A stretch of 9,338 bases of DNA, taken from positions 1 to 9,338 of the forward strand of contig CAKOOV010000019.1 of assembly GCA_934098435.1 (NCBI GenBank), read 5' to 3'. The stretch is from an uncultured Bacilli bacterium. Lineage in GTDB: Bacteria; Bacillota_I; Bacilli_A; RF39; UBA660. Shown piece after piece: positions 1 to 6,993 of the stretch. Both the position numbers and the translations under genes were made by a program. The notes under the pieces are model-generated. The model ran no database searches and was not told the origin of the DNA. It saw only the letters and a list, made by a program, of their open reading frames with translations. How positions within the stretch are numbered: the first letter of the stretch is position 1; each line of letters opens with the position of its first letter.

Positions 1-2
1 AA

Positions 3-41
3 AACCCAGTTGAGTATAGAACTCAACTAGGCTTCAAATAA
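3..41 (+). CDS. IS3-family transposase (OrfB), C-terminal fragment
   Basis: The third frame from the window edge reads NPVEYRTQLGFK and then TAA. The NPVEYRTQ block is the familiar C-terminal end of IS3-family OrfB integrase-type (DDE) transposases, where it follows the 'K-L-x-G-M-x' stretch. Only the last 12 codons are visible; the catalytic domain and OrfA would lie to the left of the window. A candidate terminal inverted repeat follows the stop by about a dozen bases, as expected for this family. Whether the element is intact or a remnant cannot be told from here. The tail is short, so the identification rests on motif memory plus the matching IS-end context. Confidence 0.72.
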   Translation, partial: NPVEYRTQLGFK

Positions 42-52
42 TTCTTTTTAAG

Positions 53-77
53 TGTCTACTTTTTGTTGACAACTTCA
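53..77 (+). repeat. Putative right terminal inverted repeat of the IS3-type element
   Basis: The sequence begins TGTCTACTTTTTGTTGACA and runs on to end in TCA at base 77. IS3-family elements end in ...TCA on the right (TGA... on the left), and their right repeat sits just past the OrfB stop codon, which is at 39-41 here. The T-rich middle with GTTGAC resembles IS150-group ends. The left repeat and the target duplication are outside the window, so the exact boundary is an estimate. Confidence 0.5.
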
Positions 78-161
78 CTATTAAGTTCTTTTTTTTGATA
101 TTATTATTTATATTACATATACTTCTATAAAAGTATTTTGCATTTTATAATTTATATGTTA

Positions 162-190
162 TTGACAAATTAATTATAGTGTAGTATCAT
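162..190 (+). promoter_or_regulatory. Sigma-70-type promoter of the glycosyltransferase gene
   Basis: A perfect -35 box TTGACA (162-167) is followed after exactly 17 bases by TATCAT (185-190), five of six matches to the -10 consensus. Transcription would start near 197, giving a leader of about 37 bases with a GAGGTG ribosome site at 223-228. The stretch between the IS end and this promoter (78-161) holds only AT-rich sequence with a small hairpin (119-136, ATACTT/AAGTAT) followed by TTT. Confidence 0.7.
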
Positions 191-233
191 TGGATTGTAT
201 TATTTATAGTAGTACAACTTTTGAGGTGAAATA

Positions 234-1448
234 ATGTTAGAAAAAATTATATATATAATGGGGATAGTATTTGTATTTTATGTTGGTTATTATCTTATTA
301 CTTCTGTGGGGATATTTAAAAAGAAGAAAGTTACTATTGACGATGATGGTAAAAAAAATTTTTTTGCTGTTATAGTTGCTGCAAGAAACGAAGAAAGTGT
401 TATTGGTAAACTTATTGATAGTTTGAAAAAACAAAGTTATCCTAGTGAATACTTTGATATTTATGTTATTGTTAATAATTGTACTGATGATACTGCTTTA
501 GTGGCTGAAAAAGCTGGTGCTAAAGTTATATCGTGTACTGAGAAAGTTTCTACTAAAGGAGAGGTACTAAAATATACTTTTGATTTATTTAAAGATAACA
601 ATAAAATTGATGCTTATGCAATATTTGATGCAGACAATATTGTTCATCATGATTTTTTAGCTAAAATGAATGATATGATTAATAGTGGTTATTCAGTGGC
701 TCAAGGATTTAGAGATACTAAGAATATTTCTGATAATTGGCTTACTAGTAGTTATGCTATTTTATATTATTTTCAAAGTTTATTTTTAAATGAGGCTAGA
801 TATAATATGGGTAGATCTTCTTTTCTTAATGGCACTGGTTTTATTATAAAAAAAGAAGTTATTGATAAACATGGTTTTAACCCTAAAACAGTAACTGAGG
901 ATGTTGAATTTACCGCTATGTGTGCTATTAATAATGAGAAAATTGGATTTGCTACCGAAGCTATTACTTACGATGAGCAAACTGATAGTTTTGATGCTTC
1001 TTGGAAGCAACGAAAAAGATGGTCTTTTGGAACTATGGAATGTTTAAGAGAATATTTTCCTACTCTTTTAAAAAAGGGGATTAAGGAAAGAAATTTTGAA
1101 TGCTTTGATGTTGGATTATTTTATTTATCTGTAATATTGCATGTTGTATTTAATTTACTTCCTATTTTTCTTATTATTAACATGATTATTCATTTTAATG
1201 ATTTAACTTTTGATAATATTATTTATAAAATTATATTTATTGTAATTTCTTATTTATTTGGAGTTTTTGTAAGAATTGTTTTGCTTAAAAGATATAATAA
1301 AAGTTTTAAAAATAATATAGGTGGTGTACTTTTATTTGATTTGTTTGTTATAAGTTGGCTTCCTATTAATTTTATTTGTTTATTTATTAAAAGTTGTAAT
1401 TGGGATAGTATTAAGCATAATGGAAGTGTTGATATTGAAAATGTTTAA
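234..1448 (+). CDS. Membrane-anchored family 2 glycosyltransferase
   Basis: This 404-residue protein looks like a processive GT2 glycosyltransferase of the NodC/hyaluronan synthase/cellulose synthase-like type, moving an activated sugar to a polysaccharide or lipid acceptor at the membrane. Visible parts in order: an N-terminal membrane segment (about 4-27); the nucleotide-sugar fold starting AVIVAARNEE (45-54); the metal-binding DAD at 132-134 in FDADN; the catalytic-type TED at 221-223; the QRKRW motif at 259-263; and three or more C-terminal membrane helices (about 293-320, 329-351, 362-385). There is no PilZ or other extra domain. The start is fixed by a GAGGTG site five bases upstream of ATG 234. 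It has its own promoter and terminator, so it is probably monocistronic. It sits next to an IS end, and nothing nearby names the sugar or product. The family call is firm and the substrate is unknown. Confidence 0.88.
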   Translation: MLEKIIYIMGIVFVFYVGYYLITSVGIFKKKKVTIDDDGKKNFFAVIVAARNEESVIGKLIDSLKKQSYPSEYFDIYVIVNNCTDDTALVAEKAGAKVISCTEKVSTKGEVLKYTFDLFKDNNKIDAYAIFDADNIVHHDFLAKMNDMINSGYSVAQGFRDTKNISDNWLTSSYAILYYFQSLFLNEARYNMGRSSFLNGTGFIIKKEVIDKHGFNPKTVTEDVEFTAMCAINNEKIGFATEAITYDEQTDSFDASWKQRKRWSFGTMECLREYFPTLLKKGIKERNFECFDVGLFYLSVILHVVFNLLPIFLIINMIIHFNDLTFDNIIYKIIFIVISYLFGVFVRIVLLKRYNKSFKNNIGGVLLFDLFVISWLPINFICLFIKSCNWDSIKHNGSVDIENV

Positions 1449-1480
1449 GAATAAATGTAAATTGTTTATTCTTTTTTCTT
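1447..1480 (+). terminator. Intrinsic terminator of the glycosyltransferase gene
   Basis: A perfect 9-bp stem (AAGAATAAA, 1447-1455, with TTTATTCTT, 1465-1473) encloses a 9-base loop and is followed by a long T-rich run (TTTTTTCTTTTTTTTT). The stem starts inside the TAA stop codon, and the T-run leads straight into the next promoter at 1487, so the gene junction is very compact. The stem is almost all A-T pairs, so termination strength is uncertain. Confidence 0.72.
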
Positions 1481-1486
1481 TTTTTA

Positions 1487-1495
1487 TGATATAAT
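1487..1495 (+). promoter_or_regulatory. Extended -10 promoter of the amino acid ABC importer operon
   Basis: TGATATAAT is a textbook extended -10 box (TGn plus a perfect TATAAT at 1490-1495). No convincing -35 lies 16-18 bases upstream, which extended -10 promoters can tolerate. The start would be near 1502, leaving only about 17 bases of leader, just enough for the AGGAG at 1509-1513. No riboswitch or T-box can fit in so short a leader. The 30 bases from 1481 match the arc promoter region at 26 positions. Confidence 0.7.
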
Positions 1496-1518
1496 ATTTT
1501 TATAGTAGAGGAGAGTTT

Positions 1519-2247
1519 ATGAATATGAAAAAGATTTTGATGTTTTGTTTTATTTGCATTATATGTTTAACAGGTTGTGGTAAAAGTGATGATACTCTTG
1601 TTATGGTTACTGAAGCTGGTTTTGCACCATATGAGTATTATGATGATGGTGAAATAGTTGGTGTTGATATTGATATAGCTAGGGAAATTGCTAAAGAAAT
1701 GGGAAAGAAACTAGTTGTTAAGGATGTTGCTTTTGATTCTATTATTAATGAGGTAAAAACTGGTAAGGCTGATTTTGGTGCTGCTGGAATTAGTTATACT
1801 GATGAAAGAGCTAAACAGGTTGATTTTTCTATTAATTATTCTACTAGTAATCAGGTTGTAATTGTTAAAAATAATAGTGATATTAATGATATTAATAATA
1901 TTGATGGTAAGAGGATAGCGGTTCAATTAGGTAGTGTAGCTGATACTTATGTTACTTCTAATTATAAGAATTCTGAAATTGTTAGGGAAAAGAAATATTT
2001 AGCCGCTATACAGGATTTGAAAGATGGTAAAGTTGATTTAGTTGTTATGGATGAACTTCCTGCTCGTGAAATGGTTAAAAACAATGACGATATTAAAATT
2101 TTATCTGGCAATCTTGCTAGTGATAGTTATGGAATGATTGTTAAAAAGGGTAATAAGAAACTTCTTAATGCTATTAATAAAGTACTTAATAGGCTTAAAG
2201 AAGATGGAAGTATAGATGGATATGTAATTAATCATACTACTGAATAA
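1519..2247 (+). CDS. Amino acid ABC transporter substrate-binding lipoprotein
   Basis: A 242-residue periplasmic-binding-type protein (SBP_bac_3 family) that captures a polar amino acid outside the membrane for the permease and ATPase encoded next. A short basic N-terminus and hydrophobic stretch end in the lipobox LTGC, with Cys20 the predicted lipid anchor. Fold landmarks are GFAPYEY (34-40, ligand-cleft loop), the family signature GVDIDIAREIA (48-58), TDERAKQVDFS (84-94; Arg87 in the position that normally binds the substrate carboxylate), and VVMDE (165-169; Asp168 in the position that usually contacts the amino group). Length is normal. The start is set by AGGAG at 1509-1513, five bases before ATG 1519. 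The arginine deiminase operon downstream suggests arginine or another cationic amino acid as substrate, but cystine, glutamine or histidine binders share these motifs. Confidence 0.9.
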   Translation: MNMKKILMFCFICIICLTGCGKSDDTLVMVTEAGFAPYEYYDDGEIVGVDIDIAREIAKEMGKKLVVKDVAFDSIINEVKTGKADFGAAGISYTDERAKQVDFSINYSTSNQVVIVKNNSDINDINNIDGKRIAVQLGSVADTYVTSNYKNSEIVREKKYLAAIQDLKDGKVDLVVMDELPAREMVKNNDDIKILSGNLASDSYGMIVKKGNKKLLNAINKVLNRLKEDGSIDGYVINHTTE

Positions 2248-2257
2248 GGAGTTTTAT

Positions 2258-2989
2258 ATGAATGGTTATATGAATTTTTGGAATAAAATATTTGATTTTT
2301 TTGCGGGAATATGGGATTCTTTTTATCAAAGTGTTATTTACGATAATAGATATGAATTTATTTTTGAAGGTTTATTAAATACGATTATTATTGCTTTAGG
2401 AGCTGCTATTATTGGTATTGTTATTGGTATTGTTACTGCTCTTATTAGAAATAATCATGATATGAATGGTAAGATGAAAATTGGTAATAAATTATCTAAG
2501 TGGTATGTTGATATTATTAGGGGTACACCTTCTATACTTCAACTTATGATTATTTATTATGTTATATTTAAATCTGTTAATATTAATATTGTTATTGTTG
2601 GAATACTTGCTTTTGGTATTAATTCTGGGGCATATGTTTCGGAAATTATTAGAGCTGGTATTAATTCTGTTGATAAGGGACAATTTGAGGCTGGATATGG
2701 TTTGGGGCTTTCTTATGGCAAGGTTATGAGATATATTATATTACCTCAAGCTTTTAAAAATATTTTACCAGCAATGGGTAATGAATTTATTACTTTGGTT
2801 AAAGAGACTGCTGTTGGTGCTTATATAGGTATTGTAGAACTTACTAAGGCTTCGGATATTATTGCCTCTAGAACTTATGATTATTTCTTTCCACTTATTA
2901 TTATTGCAATTATTTATTTTGCTATTACTTTAAGTCTTACTAAATTATTTAGTAGAATAGAGAGGAGACTTAATAATGTTAGAAGTTAA
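2258..2989 (+). CDS. Amino acid ABC transporter permease (HisM/GlnP type)
   Basis: A 243-residue membrane subunit of a polar amino acid importer (BPD_transp_1 fold). Hydrophobic segments lie at about 34-64, 94-115, 108-125, 182-200 and 208-228. The stretch RGTPSILQLMIIYY (88-101) is typical of this subfamily. The EAA loop, which docks on the ATPase, is at 144-163: EAGYGLG at its start and ILP at its end, with Gly150 conserved. Length fits a single-domain permease, which would work as a homodimer. The AAGGAG ribosome site (2246-2251) overlaps the stop codon of the binding-protein gene, and the 3' end overlaps the ATPase gene by 14 bases, so the three are translated as one operon. Confidence 0.9.
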   Translation: MNGYMNFWNKIFDFFAGIWDSFYQSVIYDNRYEFIFEGLLNTIIIALGAAIIGIVIGIVTALIRNNHDMNGKMKIGNKLSKWYVDIIRGTPSILQLMIIYYVIFKSVNINIVIVGILAFGINSGAYVSEIIRAGINSVDKGQFEAGYGLGLSYGKVMRYIILPQAFKNILPAMGNEFITLVKETAVGAYIGIVELTKASDIIASRTYDYFFPLIIIAIIYFAITLSLTKLFSRIERRLNNVRS

Positions 2990-3704
2990 AAATTTGAAAA
3001 AGTCTTTTGATAATAATAGGGTATTAAAAGGAATTGATTTTAAGGTTAATAAGGGTGATATTGTTGCTGTTATTGGTCCTAGTGGATGTGGAAAAAGTAC
3101 TTTCCTTAGGTGTCTTAATATGATAGAGAAACCTACTAGTGGTAAGGTTATTTTTGAGGGATATGATTTAACTGCTGGCAATGTTAATTTGCCTAAGATA
3201 AGAGAAAAGATTGGTATGGTGTTTCAACAATTTAATTTATTTCCTCATTTGACAGTTATTCAAAATATTACTTTAGCTCCTATTAAACTTGGTATTATGA
3301 GCCCGGATGATGCTAATAAAAGAGCTGTAGAGTTACTTAAAACTATTAATTTGCTTGATAAGAAGGATTATTATCCTAATGAGCTTTCTGGTGGTCAGAA
3401 ACAAAGAGTTGCTATAGTTAGGTCTCTTATTATGAATCCTGATATTATTTTGTTTGATGAACCTACTAGTGCACTTGATCCCGAAATGGTGGGAGAGGTA
3501 CTTGATCTTATTCGAGATATTGCTGATAAGGGAATGACAATGATTATTGTTTCTCATGAGATGAATTTTGTTAGAAAGAGTGCTAATAGGCTTGTATTTA
3601 TGGATAATGGTAAAATATCTTTTGATGGAAGTGTAAAGGAAGGCTTTGCTAATAAGGATAATGAGAGGCTTAAAGAATTTTTATCAAAAACTAAAGATAA
3701 ATAG
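2976..3704 (+). CDS. Amino acid ABC transporter ATPase (GlnQ/HisP type)
   Basis: A 242-residue ATPase that powers the importer from the cytoplasmic face. All motifs are intact: Walker A GPSGCGKST (34-42), Q-loop in FQQFNLFPHLTV (83-94), signature LSGGQKQR (137-144), Walker B IILFDEPTSALD (157-168) with catalytic Glu162, and the switch His184 in VSHEM. The FNLFPHLTVIQN block is characteristic of polar amino acid importers. The start at 2976 lies inside the permease gene, eight bases after AGGAG (2963-2967). Only a weak 5-bp A-T hairpin (3699-3712) with a short T-run lies after the stop, so readthrough into the arc genes is plausible. Confidence 0.93.
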   Translation: MLEVKNLKKSFDNNRVLKGIDFKVNKGDIVAVIGPSGCGKSTFLRCLNMIEKPTSGKVIFEGYDLTAGNVNLPKIREKIGMVFQQFNLFPHLTVIQNITLAPIKLGIMSPDDANKRAVELLKTINLLDKKDYYPNELSGGQKQRVAIVRSLIMNPDIILFDEPTSALDPEMVGEVLDLIRDIADKGMTMIIVSHEMNFVRKSANRLVFMDNGKISFDGSVKEGFANKDNERLKEFLSKTKDK

Positions 3705-3724
3705 AGGTATTTTTTGTATTTTTA

Positions 3725-3733
3725 TGTTATAAT
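3725..3733 (+). promoter_or_regulatory. Extended -10 promoter of the arcABCD operon
   Basis: TGTTATAAT contains the TGn extension and a perfect TATAAT (3728-3733). The -35 region is poor (AGGTAT at the 17-base spacing). The start would fall near 3740. The surrounding sequence, 3719-3748, matches 1481-1510 in front of the ABC importer operon at 26 of 30 positions, including TTTATAGTAGA just downstream of the box. Confidence 0.7.
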
Positions 3734-3741
3734 GTATTTAT

Positions 3742-3758
3742 AGTAGAAAGTGTCTACT
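3742..3758. promoter_or_regulatory. Inverted repeat at the presumed arc transcription start
   Basis: AGTAGA (3742-3747) and TCTACT (3753-3758) form a perfect 6-bp inverted repeat around AAGTG, immediately after the expected start site. It could be a repressor operator or a small hairpin at the 5' end of the mRNA. It does not match the catabolite (cre), ArgR-box or Crp/Fnr (TGTGA-N6-TCACA) consensus patterns. Function is unproven. Confidence 0.35.
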
Positions 3759-3786
3759 TTAGAGAATGGAAGGGAGAAGATAAAAA

Positions 3787-5031
3787 ATGAATGCTATTGA
3801 TGTTAAAAGCGAAATTGCACCTTTAAAAAAGGTATTACTTCATAGACCTGGAAAAGAATTACTTAATTTGACTCCAGATACTTTAAGTAGATTATTATTT
3901 GATGATATTCCTTTTTTGCCAGATGCACAAAAAGAGCATGATGAGTTTGCTCATATTTTAAAAGAAAATGATATTGAGGTTGTTTATCTTGAGGATTTGA
4001 TGGCTGAAGTGTTGGAACTTAGTGATGAAATTGAAGATAAGTTTATTAAGCAATTTATATATGAGGCTGGTATTAGAACTCCTAAATATAAAAATCTTGT
4101 GTATGAGTATTTAAAAAGTTTTGTTAATAAGAAAGAACTTGTTCTTAAGACTATGGAAGGTATTAAGATGGAAGAAATTAGCAGAGCTAAAAGGGATGTA
4201 GAAAAGTCTTTGGTAGATTTAGTTGCTGAAGAGTCAGACTTTTTGGCAGATCCTATGCCTAATTTATATTTTACTAGGGATCCTTTTGCTTCTTGTGGTA
4301 ATGGAGTTATTTTGAATAAGATGTATTCTGTTACAAGAAATAGGGAAACTATATATGCTGAATATATATTTAATTATCATCCTGATTATAAGGATAAACT
4401 TGATAAATATTATGATAGATATTTACCTTATCATATTGAGGGTGGCGATGTTCTTAATCTTAATGAACATATTATTGCTGTTGGTATTTCTCAAAGAACT
4501 GAAGCTGGAGCAATAGATGAACTTGCAAAGAATTTATTTAGGGATCCTGAATGTAAGATTGATACTATTTTGGCATTTAATATTCCTGAATCTAGAGCAT
4601 TTATGCATCTTGATACGGTATTTACACAGATTGATGTTGATAAGTTTACTTATCATCCTGGTATTATGGATACTCTTCAGGTATTTGAGATTACTGAAGG
4701 GGATATTCCTGATAGTGATGAAGATTTAAATGTTGTGGAAGTTAAGGGTAGTTTGGAAGAGATACTTGAAAAATATCTTGGAAGAAAGATTGAACTTATC
4801 CCTTGTGCTGGTGGAGAAAAAATATCCGCTGAAAGAGAGCAATGGAATGATGGTACTAATACTTTATGTATAGCTCCAGGAGTTGTTGTTGTATATAATA
4901 GAAATAATATTACTAATAATATTTTAAGAGAGCATGGTATTAAGGTTATTGAGATGAGTAGTGCTGAACTTTCTAGAGGTCGTGGTGGTCCTAGATGTAT
5001 GAGTATGCCTTTAATAAGGGGGAATCTTTGA
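3787..5031 (+). CDS. arcA: Arginine deiminase
   Basis: Hydrolyses arginine to citrulline and ammonia, the first step of the cytoplasmic arginine deiminase pathway. The 414-residue length matches the family. Catalytic and substrate residues are all present: Asp165 in FTRDPFA, Glu218 and the GGD (219-221) of IEGGDVL, His274 and Asp276 in HLDTVF, and the nucleophile Cys404 in the C-terminal GPRCMSMPL. The ribosome site is AAGGGAG (3770-3776) with a longish 10-base spacer to ATG 3787, which encodes the usual start of the family (the 'SEIAPLKKVLLHRPG' region follows at once). It is first of four tightly packed genes. It ends in TGA directly after the conserved C-terminus, which shows that TGA is a stop in this organism. 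Confidence 0.97.
   Translation: MNAIDVKSEIAPLKKVLLHRPGKELLNLTPDTLSRLLFDDIPFLPDAQKEHDEFAHILKENDIEVVYLEDLMAEVLELSDEIEDKFIKQFIYEAGIRTPKYKNLVYEYLKSFVNKKELVLKTMEGIKMEEISRAKRDVEKSLVDLVAEESDFLADPMPNLYFTRDPFASCGNGVILNKMYSVTRNRETIYAEYIFNYHPDYKDKLDKYYDRYLPYHIEGGDVLNLNEHIIAVGISQRTEAGAIDELAKNLFRDPECKIDTILAFNIPESRAFMHLDTVFTQIDVDKFTYHPGIMDTLQVFEITEGDIPDSDEDLNVVEVKGSLEEILEKYLGRKIELIPCAGGEKISAEREQWNDGTNTLCIAPGVVVVYNRNNITNNILREHGIKVIEMSSAELSRGRGGPRCMSMPLIRGNL
5017..5023 (+). promoter_or_regulatory. Distant ribosome binding site of arcB
   Basis: AGGGGGA inside the end of arcA is the only purine-rich candidate for arcB. It lies 13 bases before ATG 5036, longer than the 5-9 bases of the other genes here. No alternative in-frame start is available, because TAA closes that frame at 5015-5017. 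With only four bases between the arcA stop and the arcB ATG, translational coupling is likely. Confidence 0.5.
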
Positions 5032-5035
5032 CCCG

Positions 5036-6046
5036 ATGACTACTAATAACAAAGAAATTAATTTGAAAGGAAGAAATTTTCTAACACTTCTTGATTATAC
5101 TCCAGAAGAGATTAGATATTTACTTGATCTTTCACATGAATTAAAAGAGAAAAAGAAAAATGGTATTTCTCATAGATATTTAGAGGGAAAGAATATTGTT
5201 TTATTATTTGAAAAAACTTCTACTAGAACAAGGTGTGCTTTTGAAGTTGCTGGTCTTGATTTGGGTATGGGTGTTACATACTTAGATCCTGGTAGTTCAC
5301 AGATGGGTAAAAAAGAAAGTATTGCCGATACTGCTAAAGTTTTGGGCAGAATGTATGATGGTATTGAATATAGAGGTTATGCACAGGAAATTGTGGAAGA
5401 ACTTGCTAATAATGCTGGCGTACCAGTATGGAATGGTTTAACTACTGAATTTCATCCTACACAAATGCTTGCTGATGTTATGACAATCGAGGAAAATTTT
5501 GGTCATTTAAAGGGAATTAAATTAGTGTTTATGGGTGATGCTAGAAATAATGTTGCTAATTCGCTTATGGTTGTTTGTGCTAAGATGGGTATGCATTTTG
5601 TTTCTTGTGGACCTCGTGATTTATGGCCTAGCGAAGAACTTATTAATAAGTGTAAGGAAATTGCTAAAGAAACTGGTGGAAGTATTGAAATGACAGAAGA
5701 TGTTATGGAGGCTTCTTCTAACGCTGATGTTATTTATACCGATGTTTGGGTTTCTATGGGTGAACCTGATGATGTATGGAATGAAAGAATTAAACTTCTT
5801 AGTCCATATCAAGTTAATATGAAAGTTATGAATAATGCTAATGATAATGCTATATTCTTGCATTGTTTGCCTTCTTTTCATGATTTAAATACCACTATTG
5901 GTAAAGATATTTATGAAAAGTTTGGTCTTAAAGAAATGGAAGTTACCGATGAGGTATTTACTTCTTCTAAATCTAAAGTTTTTGATGAAGCAGAAAATAG
6001 ACTTCATACTATTAAAGCTGTAGTATGCGCTACTATGAGGGATTAG
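5036..6046 (+). CDS. arcB: Ornithine carbamoyltransferase, catabolic
   Basis: Transfers the carbamoyl group between citrulline/ornithine and phosphate; in this operon it should run phosphorolytically, giving ornithine and carbamoyl phosphate. The 336 residues carry the carbamoyl-phosphate loop STRTR (62-66), HPTQ (140-143), the ornithine-specific SMG loop in DVWVSMGE (236-243), and HCLPSFHD (276-283) with the substrate Cys277. The C-terminus SKSKVFDEAENRLHTIKAVV is typical. DVWVSMG and HCLP favour ornithine over putrescine or aspartate as partner. The catabolic assignment comes from the arcA-arcC context; the anabolic ArgF has the same motifs. The junctions are tight: four bases after arcA and one base before arcC. 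Confidence 0.96.
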   Translation: MTTNNKEINLKGRNFLTLLDYTPEEIRYLLDLSHELKEKKKNGISHRYLEGKNIVLLFEKTSTRTRCAFEVAGLDLGMGVTYLDPGSSQMGKKESIADTAKVLGRMYDGIEYRGYAQEIVEELANNAGVPVWNGLTTEFHPTQMLADVMTIEENFGHLKGIKLVFMGDARNNVANSLMVVCAKMGMHFVSCGPRDLWPSEELINKCKEIAKETGGSIEMTEDVMEASSNADVIYTDVWVSMGEPDDVWNERIKLLSPYQVNMKVMNNANDNAIFLHCLPSFHDLNTTIGKDIYEKFGLKEMEVTDEVFTSSKSKVFDEAENRLHTIKAVVCATMRD

Positions 6047-6047
6047 T

Positions 6048-6989
6048 ATGAGTAAGATTGTTATTGCTTTGGGAGGTAATGCTTTAGGTAAAAACCCTCA
6101 AGAACAGTTAACACTTCTTAAGAGCGTGGCTACGACGATTGTTAATTTAGTTAAAGAGGGAAATCAAATTGTTCTTACACATGGAAATGGGCCACAAGTG
6201 GGACAGATATTTCTAGCTATGGACTATTCTTCAAATGGCGATGCTGGAACTCCTAAAATGCCATTTCCTGAGTGTGGAAGTATGAGTCAAGGTTATATAG
6301 GTTACCAACTTCAACAATGTATTCAAGATGAATTGGAACATCAGGGCATTGTTAGAGATTGTGCAACCTTGATAACACAAGTCTTAGTTGATCCAATGGA
6401 TAGTGCTTTTAATAATCCAACTAAGCCGATTGGAATGTTTTATAGTAAAGATGAAGCTATGAAAATTCAACAAGATAAAGGTTATATATTTGTTGAGGAT
6501 GCTGGACGTGGGTATAGGAGAGTTGTACCATCTCCGAAACCTAAGGATATTATTGAAAAGAATGTTATTAAACTTCTTGTTAATAATAATAATATTGTAA
6601 TTGCTGCTGGAGGAGGGGGAATTCCTGTTATTAAAACAGATAAAATTGAATTACTTGAAGGTGTGGAAGCTGTAATTGATAAGGATAAAACAGCTGCTTT
6701 ACTTGCTAATTTAATTGATGCTGATATGCTTTTAATTCTTACTGCTGTTGATAAGGTATGTTTGAATTATAATACTGATAAACAAGTTGAGCTTGATACT
6801 ATAAATATAGATGAGGCTAAAAAGTATATTGATGAAAATCAATTTGCTAAAGGAAGTATGCTTCCTAAAATTGAGGCTTGCATATCTTTTGTAGAGAATT
6901 CTGATAATAAGAAGGCTATTATTAGTTCACTTGATAAGGCTAGCGATGCAATTAATGGTAAAAATGGTACAATTATAAAGAGGAGGTAA
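6048..6989 (+). CDS. arcC: Carbamate kinase
   Basis: Converts carbamoyl phosphate and ADP to ATP plus carbamate (then CO2 and ammonia), the energy-yielding step of the pathway. The 313 residues show the amino-acid-kinase fold landmarks: ALGGNALG (7-14), THGNGPQVG (44-52), the glycine-rich AAGGGGIPVI (186-195), IDKDKTAALLA (210-220) and FAKGSMLPKIEA (267-278). Length is normal. The start follows the arcB stop by one base, with GAGGGA (6037-6042) at a good distance. The last codons (AAG AGG AGG) also form the ribosome site of the next gene. Confidence 0.96.
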   Translation: MSKIVIALGGNALGKNPQEQLTLLKSVATTIVNLVKEGNQIVLTHGNGPQVGQIFLAMDYSSNGDAGTPKMPFPECGSMSQGYIGYQLQQCIQDELEHQGIVRDCATLITQVLVDPMDSAFNNPTKPIGMFYSKDEAMKIQQDKGYIFVEDAGRGYRRVVPSPKPKDIIEKNVIKLLVNNNNIVIAAGGGGIPVIKTDKIELLEGVEAVIDKDKTAALLANLIDADMLLILTAVDKVCLNYNTDKQVELDTINIDEAKKYIDENQFAKGSMLPKIEACISFVENSDNKKAIISSLDKASDAINGKNGTIIKRR

Positions 6990-6993
6990 AAAA

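Noticed and set aside
8..28. Strong 8-bp hairpin (AGTTGAGT/ACTCAACT) that looks like a terminator
   Set aside because: It lies inside the transposase reading frame (codons for VEYRTQ) and is not followed by a T-run on the + strand. On the - strand it would run into TTTT at the window edge, but that cannot be judged without upstream sequence.
1496..1518. Riboswitch or T-box in front of the amino acid importer
   Set aside because: The predicted leader is only about 17 bases long, and no conserved T-box or aptamer sequence is present.
3699..3715. Hairpin AAATA-GAGG-TATTT with a short T-run after the ABC ATPase gene
   Set aside because: Only five A-T pairs; too weak to call a terminator. Readthrough into the arc operon remains possible.
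50..3760. 13-base direct repeat AAGTGTCTACTTT at 50-62 and 3748-3760, hinting that the arc leader carries an IS-end relic
   Set aside because: The match stops after 13 bases, and a repeat of that length is roughly expected by chance in a window this long and AT-rich.
5027..5035. Mycoplasma-type code (TGA as tryptophan), suggested by the extreme AT content
   Set aside because: The arcA frame ends at TGA right after the conserved C-terminal MSMPLIRGNL, and tryptophans throughout are TGG.
237..5881. Several 60-90-codon frames on the - strand within the genes
   Set aside because: They are antisense shadows of well-recognised genes, rich in Asn, Ile and Ser, with no ribosome sites or recognisable motifs.
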